From positions 2,480,001-2,544,000 of the forward strand of contig CAWAVW010000004.1 of the NCBI GenBank assembly GCA_963785585.1: 64,000 bases of DNA, in the 5' to 3' direction. The notes below the pieces were generated by a model, which made no database searches, was not told the origin of the DNA, and was given only the letters and a program-made list of their open reading frames with translations. The translations under genes and the position numbers were made by a program. The stretch comes from Palsa-295 sp963785585. Its GTDB lineage: Bacteria > Acidobacteriota > Terriglobia > Acidiferrales > UBA7541. The first letter of the stretch is position 1. Each line of letters begins with the position of its first letter. Positions 45,245-53,089 of the stretch are shown piece after piece.

Positions 45245-46633
45245 ATGGCCCTTTTGAGCTTCCTTGACCGCGACAAATCCGTTGCACACCCGGGTTACAG
45301 CCGTTGGTTGGTACCTCCCGCCGCTTTGGCGATTCATCTGGCCATCGGCCAAGTTTACTCGTTCAGCGTATTCAAGATTCCTTTAACCGAGCTGCTGGGC
45401 ATATCCAAACCGGGACCCGGCGACTGGACGCAGTCGCAAGTGGCCTGGATTTTTTCGCTGGCGATCGTGATCCTGGGATTGTCGGCAGCGCTCTTCGGCA
45501 AGTGGCTGGAAACGGCCGGCCCGAGAAAAGCGATGTTTGTTTCGGCGGTATGCTTCGCGCTGGGATTCTACATCGCGCACATCGGCGCGCTGTCGCACCA
45601 ACTGTGGCTGCTCTATTTCGGATATGGGATCGTGGGCGGCGTGGGATTGGGCCTGGGGTACATCTCGCCGGTTTCGACTTTGATCAAGTGGTTCCCCGAC
45701 CGGCCGGGCCTGGCGACGGGCATGGCGATCATGGGCTTCGGCGGCGGGGCGATGATTGGTTCTCCGTTGGCGATCCGGCTGATGGCGCATTTCAAGACGC
45801 CGACGGACACCGGGGTGGGAAAGACGTTCCTTGCGATGGGGACTTTGTATTTCATTTTCATGATGTTCGGCGTGTTCACGATTCGGGTGCCGCGCGAAGA
45901 TTGGAAGCCGGATAACTGGACGCCCGCGGTAAAGCCGCAGGCATTGATCACCAAACATGATGTAGATGTGAGCACGGCGGTGAGGACACCGCAGTTCTGG
46001 CTGCTGTGGATCATATTGTGCGTGAATGTGACGGCGGGGATCGGCATCCTGGAACAAGCTTCGCCGATGATTCAGGATTTGTTCAAAGGCATGATCGGGC
46101 CGGTAGCCGCGGGCGGGTTCGTGGGACTGCTGAGCCTGTTTAATATGGGCGGGCGGTTTTTCTGGTCATCGACATCGGACTTTATCGGGCGCAAGCCGAC
46201 GTATTTTATTTTCCTGGCGCTGGGAGCGGCGTTGTACCTGTTCCTGCCACTTACGGGCGGCGACCACATGAACAACGTGCGGCTGTTCGTGGCGGTGGCG
46301 TGCGTGTTGCTGTCGATGTACGGCGGCGGCTTCGCGACGATTCCCGCTTATCTGCGAGACCTGTTTGGTTCGCACAATGTAAGCGCGATTCACGGGCGGC
46401 TGCTGACGGCGTGGTCCACGGCCGGCGTGCTGGGGCCCGTGCTGGTGAATAATATGCGGGAGTACCAACTGGCGCACGGAGTGGACAAGGCCGGCGCGTA
46501 CCAGACGGTGATGCACATCATGGCGGGACTGCTGGTCGTGGGGTTCATCGCCAACTTCCTGGTAAAGCCCGTGGATCAAAAATACTGGCTGCCGGATTCG
46601 GCAAGCCGGGTTTCGTCGGGCTCACTTCACTAA
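45245..46633 (+). CDS. OFA-family MFS transporter (oxalate/formate antiporter type)
   Basis: 462 residues, 12 membrane segments. Helix 1 with AIHLAIGQVYSFSVFKIPL, the FGYGIVGGVGLGLGYISP stretch, KWFPDRPGLATGMAIMGFGG and the later MYGGGFATIPAYLRDLFG are signatures of the OFA family. It would import formate, oxalate or a related carboxylate. A AAGGAGCAG ribosome site lies 6 bases upstream. The 46-residue membrane protein and formate dehydrogenase genes follow in the same direction, so formate is the probable substrate. Confidence 0.92.
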   Translation: MALLSFLDRDKSVAHPGYSRWLVPPAALAIHLAIGQVYSFSVFKIPLTELLGISKPGPGDWTQSQVAWIFSLAIVILGLSAALFGKWLETAGPRKAMFVSAVCFALGFYIAHIGALSHQLWLLYFGYGIVGGVGLGLGYISPVSTLIKWFPDRPGLATGMAIMGFGGGAMIGSPLAIRLMAHFKTPTDTGVGKTFLAMGTLYFIFMMFGVFTIRVPREDWKPDNWTPAVKPQALITKHDVDVSTAVRTPQFWLLWIILCVNVTAGIGILEQASPMIQDLFKGMIGPVAAGGFVGLLSLFNMGGRFFWSSTSDFIGRKPTYFIFLALGAALYLFLPLTGGDHMNNVRLFVAVACVLLSMYGGGFATIPAYLRDLFGSHNVSAIHGRLLTAWSTAGVLGPVLVNNMREYQLAHGVDKAGAYQTVMHIMAGLLVVGFIANFLVKPVDQKYWLPDSASRVSSGSLH

Positions 46634-46677
46634 GGGCAGAAGCTGCGGGCGATTTGTGCGCGAGAGGAGCTGCGAAA

Positions 46678-46818
46678 ATGGCTGAGAATACAAAGAAGTC
46701 TTCGGGCGCGATGATTCTGGCGGCATGGTTGATCGTGTCGATTCCGTTGGCCTGGGGCGTGTATTTCACCGTATTGAATTCGCTGAAGCTGTTCGCGGCC
46801 GTGCCTTCGGGCCACTAG
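46678..46818 (+). CDS. Small membrane subunit of an MFS/OFA transporter (46 aa)
   Basis: A 46-residue gene. AGAGGAGC lies 7 bases before ATG 46678 and it ends TAG 46816-46818. The product is one membrane helix (MILAAWLIVSIPLAWGVYFT) followed by a short tail with LNSLKLF. This matches the small proteins known to accompany OFA-type transporters (annotated as MFS transporter small subunit), where a Pro-Leu-Ala-Trp-Gly-Val-Tyr motif is conserved. It would sit in the inner membrane next to the transporter. It is 44 bases after the transporter gene and 128 before the dehydrogenase. Confidence 0.85.
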   Translation: MAENTKKSSGAMILAAWLIVSIPLAWGVYFTVLNSLKLFAAVPSGH

Positions 46819-46946
46819 GCACGACGCGTCGAAGACTTCGACGGGGATGAACATTCCGACCGGCGCGACGGCGGCTTACACGATTTCCCTGGCTCCAGCG
46901 CGCACCGAACGGTGAGAGAATCGTCTTGCGGTTCGTGGAGGCTTCC

Positions 46947-49900
46947 ATGCTGAGGGACCTGATCACCCGTTGGCCTGTCGTAAAGCAAATCCTGGATCGA
47001 GCAGATGGTACGGGTGTGGAAGCGATGAGCGAGCGGACGCTGCACCTGCGCCCGAAGAACGACGGCGCCGAAGTGGCGCACTCGGTTTGCCCGTACTGCG
47101 CAGTTGGGTGCGGCCAACTGGTATTCCACAAAAATGGAAAGCTGATCTCGATCGAAGGAAATCCGGAATCGCCGCTTTCGCGCGGGCGGCTCTGCCCGAA
47201 AGGGTCGGACAGTTTCGAGCTGACCACGCACTCGAAGCGGCTGACGAAAATCAAATACCGGCGGCCGAACGGAACTGCCTGGGAAGACCTGGACCTGGAA
47301 CAGGCGATGGATATGATCGCCGACCGCGTGTGGGAAAGCCGCGACAAGAATTTCGTGGAAGAGCAGGACGGCCAAAGCCTGATGCAGAACAAAACGATCG
47401 CGCATCTGGGCGGCGCCACGCTGGACAACGAAGAAAATTACCTGATCAAGAAGCTTTTCACCGCCGGTCTGGGCATGGTGTGCATCAGCAATCAGGCCAG
47501 AATATGACATAGCTCGACGGTGCCCGGTCTGGGCACCACGTATGGACGAGGCGGAGCCACCACAGCGCCGAGCGATCTGCTGAACTCGGATGCGATTTTG
47601 ATTATGGGCTCCAACATGGCCGAGAATCACCCGGTTGGGTTTCAGTGGGTGATCGACGCCAAAGAAAAGGGCACGCATGTAATCCATGTGGACCCGCGGT
47701 TCAGCCGCACGTCGGCGGTGGCGAATACCTGGGTTCCGCTGCGCGCCGGTTCGGACATACTTTTCCTGGGCGGGCTGATTCATCACATTCTTGAGAACGA
47801 ACTCGACTTCCGCGAATACGTCGTTCACTACACCAACGCGTCCGTAATTATTCCCGAAACGTTTCAAGACACCGAAGACCTGGGCGGGGTGTTTTCCGGA
47901 TGGAATCCGGTAACGAAGAAATACGATACGTCGTCATGGCTGTATGAGGGCGTGGTGGAGGCGGACGGACAGTCCGGCGGCGGGAAATCGGACGCGAAGG
48001 ACGGCGGCCATTCGCAACACGGTGTGGATTCACGCACCGACCTGAGCACGTACCAGCAGGATTTGACGCTACAGCACCCGCGATGCGTGTACCAGCTAAT
48101 GAAAAAACATTTCGCGCGCTACACGCCCGAAATGGTCGAGCGGTATTGCGGCTTATCGAAAGAAGCGTTCCTGAACGTGGCAAATATTTATTGCGGCGCA
48201 TCCGGGCCCGAAAAAACCGGGGCGATTTGCTACGCGCTGGGATGGACGCAGCATTCGAGCGGCGTGCAGATCATCCGCACCGCGGCGATGATGCAGCTAC
48301 TGCTCGGCAACATGGGCAGGCCGGGCGGCGGAATTCTGGCGCTGCGCGGCCACGCGTCGATCCAAGGATCGACCGACATTCCGACGCTGTTCGACACGCT
48401 TCCGGGCTACCTGAGCATGCCGAAATTCGATGCATCGTCGAAAACTCTGGCGAATTTCATCGCGGCCAACAAGCCTCGCACGGGCTGGTGGAACAATTTC
48501 GACAAATATATCGTCAGCACGCTGAAAGCGTTTTACGGCGAGGCGGCCACCAAAGAAAATGACTTCGGATTCAACTGGCTGCCGCGCCTGACGGGCGACC
48601 ATTCGCACCAGGCGTATTGGCTGGACATGATGGACGGCAAAATGGACGGGCTTTTCGTGATGGGCCAAAACCCCGCGGTTGCAGGCCCAAATTCCGGCAT
48701 GGAACGGCGCGCGCTGGGGAAATTGAAGTGGATGGTAGTGCGCGAGATGGTGGAGACGGAGACCGCATCGTTTTGGTACGACTCGCCGGAGGTTCATCGC
48801 GGAGAACTGAAAGCTGAAAATATCGGCACGGAAGTTTTTCTGATGCCCGCTGCCGGGCACGTTGAGAAAGATGGCACGTTTACGAACACGCAGCGCCTGT
48901 TGCAGTGGCGCGAGAAGGCGGTCGATCCTCCCGGCGATGCACGGAGCGAAAACTGGTTCATCTATCACCTGTGGCGGCGGCTGGTTGAGAAAGCCAAACT
49001 CGATCCGCGGCCGCGCAACGCCGGATTGCTCGCGTTGACGATGAACTACCCGATTGAGGGCGAGAGGCGCGAGCCGGTGGCCGAAGAAATTCTGAAGGAA
49101 ATCAACGGATGGACCGTGGCCGATCACAAACTGGTGAGCGGATTCGGCGAGCTGAAAGCGGACGGCTCGACGGCATGCGGCTGCTGGATTTACTCCGGCG
49201 TATTTCCGTCGGAAGGCCGCAACCGAGCGAACGAGCGCGCGCCGAAGGACGAATACGGGCACGGCTGGGGATGGGCCTGGCCCGCCGATCGTCGAGTGCT
49301 TTACAACCGCACTTCCGCCAAACCGGACGGCTCGCCGTGGAGCGAACGAAAGAAACTGGTCTGGTGGGACGAAGCGGCGAAAAAATGGACCGGCAAGGAC
49401 GTGCCGGATTTCACGGCGACGAAACCGCCAACGTATGTGCCGCCGCCGGGAGCGGAAGGCGACGCCGCTCTCGCGGGAGACAAGCCGTACATCCTTCACG
49501 CCGATGGAATGGGCTGGCTTTGGGTTCCCGTGGGTCTGAACGACGGCCCGCTTCCGGCGCATTACGAGCCGCTCGAATCGCCGATTGTGAATCCGATGTA
49601 CCCGGACCGTCAGGCAAACCCGGTGGGACTAAATCGGGCGCGGCCGGGAAACGAATATGCGACGTCGCCCGACGGAAAGTTCCCGTATATTTTGACGACC
49701 TACCGGCTGACCGAGCATCATACGGCCGGCGGAATGTCTCGAACGCTCTCGCACCTGGCCGAGCTGCAGCCGGAACTTTTCTGCGAAATTTCGCTGGAGC
49801 TGGCGAAGGAGCTGAAGATCGAGCACGGCGAATGGGTGACGCTGGTAACGAAACGCGGGGCGATCGAAGCGCACGCTCTTTCGACATCGCGCATTCAGCC

Positions 49901-50135
49901 GTTGCAGATCGGCGGCAAGACGGTTCATCAGATCGGAGTTCCCTTTCACTGGGGATATTCGGGATTGGTGAAAGGCGACATCGGCAATGACTTGATTGCG
50001 ATTTCAGAAGAGCCTAACGTACGCATCATGGAAACCAAGGGACTGCTCTGCAATCTGCTGGTAGGTCGCCGCACGGACAACTCGCGAAAGCTGGAAGAGT
50101 TGCAAGCGCCGGAAGCCGAAGGCGCGCGCGCGTGA
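46947..50135 (+). CDS. fdnG: Formate dehydrogenase catalytic subunit, selenocysteine-containing (in-frame UGA at 47505-47507)
   Basis: About 1062 residues if UGA 47505-47507 is read as selenocysteine (residue 187). The [4Fe-4S] site CPYCAVGC...C (C48, C51, C55, C83; C-x2-C-x3-C-x27-C) starts the molybdopterin domain. Around the UGA the reading is NQARI-U-HSSTVPG, matching NQARV-U-HGPTV of FdnG/FdoG, where U binds Mo or W and H is catalytic. Further motifs: MGSNMAENHPVGFQW, GNMGRPGGGILALRGH, and a C-terminal cofactor domain. No twin-arginine signal, so it faces the cytosol. Start ATG 46947 has GGAGG 5 bases upstream. A bacterial SECIS follows the UGA. It oxidises formate to CO2. Confidence 0.92.
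47505..47537 (+). promoter_or_regulatory. Selenocysteine UGA codon and bacterial SECIS hairpin
   Basis: UGA at 47505-47507 is followed after 11 bases by GGTGCCC (47519-47525), loop GGTCT (47526-47530) and GGGCACC (47531-47537). The stem is perfect. The spacing and the apical GGUCU loop, with the G and U that contact SelB, match the E. coli fdhF element. It directs SelB and tRNA-Sec to insert selenocysteine here. Confidence 0.9.
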
Positions 50136-50905
50136 CACTGGCCGCATTTCTTACCGACGCAACGGTGTGCATCGGCTGCAAAGCCTGCGAAGTGGCGTGC
50201 AAGGAATGGAATGAAGTTCCCGAAGATGGATTGATCTGGAGCGGCCTTTCGTATGACAACACGAAGGCGCTCGGCGCATCCACGTGGCGGCACGTGATGT
50301 TCCTCGAGCAACCCGCCGTGGCCGGACCTCAACAAGTGGACATGCAGGATCCGTTTCGGTGGATCTTTCTATCGGATGTTTGCAAGCACTGCGGCAATGC
50401 GGGATGCCTGGAAGCGTGCCCGACGGGCGCCATTGTGCGGACGAACGTGGGCTCGGTACTCGTGCAGTCCGACGTGTGCAACGGATGCGGCTACTGCGTG
50501 GTTTCGTGCCCGTTTGGGGTTGTGGACAAGCGACATCCCGATGGCCGCGCATTCAAATGCACGTTTTGCTACGACCGCCAGAGCGCCGGGATGATTCCGG
50601 CATGCGCGAAGGCCTGCCCCACGCAATCGATTCGCTTTGGTGAATTAAGCGAGCTTCGCGAGCATGGGCATGCGCGCGTGGCGGAGTTGCAGCAGCGAGG
50701 CTACAGCGATGCGCGCGTTTACGATCCGGAAGAAACCAGCGTCGGCGGCGTGCACGCGATGTTCGTGATCCTGGGCCAACCGGAGGCGTACAACCTGCCG
50801 CCGGCGCCGGAAGTGCCGACGATCTATTTGAAAAGCGCCTGGACGTCCGCGCTGGTTTCGGCGCTGGTGCTGACGGCGATCGTGTTTGCGTCTTTTCTGT
50901 TGTGA
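50132..50905 (+). CDS. Formate dehydrogenase iron-sulfur subunit (four [4Fe-4S], C-terminal membrane anchor)
   Basis: 257 residues. Cysteine clusters CIGCKACEVACKEW, CKHCGNAGCLEACP, CNGCGYCVVSCP and CTFCYDRQSAGMIPACAKACP can hold four [4Fe-4S] clusters in the DMSO-reductase-family electron transfer chain. It resembles FdnH/HybA. The last 25 residues (ALVSALVLTAIVFASFLL) form a membrane helix that ties it to the NrfD-type subunit. The GTG start overlaps the stop of the catalytic subunit gene by 4 bases. Confidence 0.92.
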   Translation: MTLAAFLTDATVCIGCKACEVACKEWNEVPEDGLIWSGLSYDNTKALGASTWRHVMFLEQPAVAGPQQVDMQDPFRWIFLSDVCKHCGNAGCLEACPTGAIVRTNVGSVLVQSDVCNGCGYCVVSCPFGVVDKRHPDGRAFKCTFCYDRQSAGMIPACAKACPTQSIRFGELSELREHGHARVAELQQRGYSDARVYDPEETSVGGVHAMFVILGQPEAYNLPPAPEVPTIYLKSAWTSALVSALVLTAIVFASFLL

Positions 50906-50953
50906 ACGCTGATGGATGTCGCACCGCGATCGTTCTTTCGGGCTTACCTGTGA

Positions 50954-52018
50954 ATGGCTGAGAACACAAATCCGCAAAAATCGCGACGCGAGCGCGCCAC
51001 AGAAGAGCGCCTGGAGCAAATTCGGCGCGAGGCGCAGGAAACCGGCAAAGTCACGTCGGGCGCGGGCGCTGGTGCGGCCACAGCGGGCTCGTCGATCATT
51101 GGCGCCGAAAGCTATTACAACTTGCCCGTCTTGAAGGAGCCGACCTGGACGTGGGAAGTGCCGCTGTATTTTTTCGTCGGAGGGATCGCCGGCGTTTCGT
51201 CGGTGATCGCGCTGGCGGCCCAGCTGTTTCACGGTCCGGCGCCGCTCATTCGCGTGGCGCTGTGGATGGCGCTGGGCGGCGCGTCAATTTGCCCGGTGCT
51301 GCTGATTTCCGATCTCGGCCGGCCGATGCGATTTCTGTATATGCTGCGGGTATTCAAGTGGCGCTCGCCGATGTCCATGGGTTCGTGGATCCTCGTGGCG
51401 TTTTCGGGCTGCGCGTTTCTGGCGCTGGCGGGAAACGAGCTGCCTTATTTCGGATATACCAATGAACTTGTAAGCGCACTGAGGTGGGCTGGAGGAATAT
51501 CCGCCGCGATAACGGGACTGCTGCTCGCGAGCTACACCGGCGTGCTGGTGGGCGCCACGGCGATTCCGGTCTGGAATCAGCACCGCCGCTTACTTCCGGC
51601 ACACTTTCTCACGTCGGGGCTCGGAGGCTCCGCGGCGGTACTCGAACTTTTTGGATTCCTGATTCCCGCCACGCAAATCATCGGTTTTGCCGCGGCGGGG
51701 ATTGAGACTCTTGTTGGCTTTGCGTTGGAGATGTACCGCGGAGCCGTTGAAGCGCCGCTGCACCACGGAAAATCGGGATGGACGATGCGCATCTCCGGAA
51801 CGCTGGAAGGTCCGGTCGCGCTGATCGTTCGACTTCTGTGGCACGGAAGTTCGACGGGCCGCCACGCGGCGGCGTTGTGCTTCCTGGTGGGCGCACTGTG
51901 CAGCCGATACGCGTGGATCTGGGCCGGGCGTGCTTCGGCTCGCGATTCGAAGGCTCTGTTCGCGTTGCAGCACGCCGCGATTGAAGCGCGCCAAGGTCGA
52001 GCCCCTTCCCGAGCATAG
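50954..52018 (+). CDS. NrfD-type membrane subunit of formate dehydrogenase
   Basis: 354 residues. A polar basic N-terminus of about 45 residues precedes 8-9 membrane helices. WTWEVPLYFFVGGIAGVSSV, LLISDLGRPMRFLYMLRVF and SPMSMGSWILVAFSG are typical of the NrfD/PsrC family, which passes electrons to or from quinones without heme. It replaces the cytochrome b gamma subunit found in E. coli FdnI. With the two preceding subunits it would form a membrane-bound formate:quinone oxidoreductase. ATG 50954 follows the Fe-S gene by 48 bases. Confidence 0.9.
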   Translation: MAENTNPQKSRRERATEERLEQIRREAQETGKVTSGAGAGAATAGSSIIGAESYYNLPVLKEPTWTWEVPLYFFVGGIAGVSSVIALAAQLFHGPAPLIRVALWMALGGASICPVLLISDLGRPMRFLYMLRVFKWRSPMSMGSWILVAFSGCAFLALAGNELPYFGYTNELVSALRWAGGISAAITGLLLASYTGVLVGATAIPVWNQHRRLLPAHFLTSGLGGSAAVLELFGFLIPATQIIGFAAAGIETLVGFALEMYRGAVEAPLHHGKSGWTMRISGTLEGPVALIVRLLWHGSSTGRHAAALCFLVGALCSRYAWIWAGRASARDSKALFALQHAAIEARQGRAPSRA

Positions 52019-52142
52019 AATTCGCGGGTACCTTACTCGCGAGCTGGATCCACCTTCCAAACTACAGCTACCGCACCCAGGTGATAAAGTGTGCGGGGTC
52101 GATTTTGCGCCCTGAATTCTCAATTCCCCGTTTGGAGCGTAT

Positions 52143-53066
52143 TTGATTTCACAGATTTTATTTTTGGCCGGACTGGTCTTGTGCGTGACGGGCTGGCTGT
52201 CGCCGCCGTTCGCGCTGGCGCTTGGATTGCTTTTTGGGTTTTCATTCGCTCATCCGTATTCGTCGCAGAGCCGGTTTCTTACAAAATATTTGCTCCAAGC
52301 GTCCGTGGTGGGCTTGGGATTTGGCATGAATCTGCACGAAGTGCTGGCTGCCGGACGAAGCGGATTTGTGTATACGGCGGTGGGAATTGCGTTTGCGTTG
52401 GGTCTGGGACTGTGGCTGGGCCGGGCGCTGGGGGTGGATCACACGGCGTCGATTTTAATTTCCACGGGCACGGCGATTTGCGGTGGGAGCGCAATCGCGG
52501 CGGTAGCTCCGATCATTCAAGCCGATCCGGAAGAGACCGCGGTTTCGCTCGGCACGATTTTCATTTTGAATTCGATCGCGCTCTTCGTATTTCCGCCGTT
52601 CGGATGGGCGCTGCATCTTACACAGCAACAATTTGGACTCTGGTCCGCACTCGCAATTCATGACACCAGCTCGGTCGTCGGCGCGGCATCGCACTACGGA
52701 CCGATTGCGCTTACCGTGGGCACAACGGTGAAACTGACGCGGGCGCTTTGGATTGTGCCGGTGTCGGTAGGATTTGCAATCGCCAAGCACTCGAAGACGC
52801 GCATCCAATGGCCGTGGTTCATTGCGCTTTTTTGTTTGGCTGCGATTGCCAGCACGTACGCGCCGTCCCACGCGGCGGTGTGGCAGATTCTGAGCAGAAT
52901 GGGAAAACTCGGACTGACGGCGACTTTGTATTTGATCGGAACGGGAATTTCGCCGGCGACGGTAAAGCAAGTGGGGCCGCGGCCACTGATTCAGGGCGTG
53001 TTGTTGTGGATCACGGTCGCCAGCGCGTCCCTGTGGCTGATTAAAATCGGCTGGGTTTCACTGTGA
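52143..53066 (+). CDS. yeiH: YeiH-family putative sulfate/anion exporter
   Basis: 307 residues with about 10 membrane helices. SSQSRFLTKYLLQASVVGLG, STGTAICGGSAIAAVAPII and FALAIHDTSSVVGAA-like SALAIHDTSSVVGAASHYG are the family's conserved blocks (UPF0324). YeiH relatives export taurine- or sulfonate-derived sulfite/sulfate. TTG 52143 is taken as start because GGAG lies 5 bases upstream. It is separated from the formate operon by 124 bases and is probably independent. Confidence 0.85.
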   Translation: MISQILFLAGLVLCVTGWLSPPFALALGLLFGFSFAHPYSSQSRFLTKYLLQASVVGLGFGMNLHEVLAAGRSGFVYTAVGIAFALGLGLWLGRALGVDHTASILISTGTAICGGSAIAAVAPIIQADPEETAVSLGTIFILNSIALFVFPPFGWALHLTQQQFGLWSALAIHDTSSVVGAASHYGPIALTVGTTVKLTRALWIVPVSVGFAIAKHSKTRIQWPWFIALFCLAAIASTYAPSHAAVWQILSRMGKLGLTATLYLIGTGISPATVKQVGPRPLIQGVLLWITVASASLWLIKIGWVSL

Positions 53067-53069
53067 CGC

Positions 53070-53089
53070 GCCAGCGGATTATCGCTGGC
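53070..53089. terminator. Hairpin between converging genes (weak terminator candidate)
   Basis: GCCAGCG (53070-53076) pairs with CGCTGGC (53083-53089) around a 6-base loop. It overlaps the end of the glycosidase gene and lacks a T run, so it may be Rho-dependent or meaningless. Confidence 0.3.

Noticed and set aside
47505..47507. TGA taken as a nonsense mutation making a pseudogene
   Set aside because: Sec context and SECIS explain it; the frame continues intact for 876 codons.
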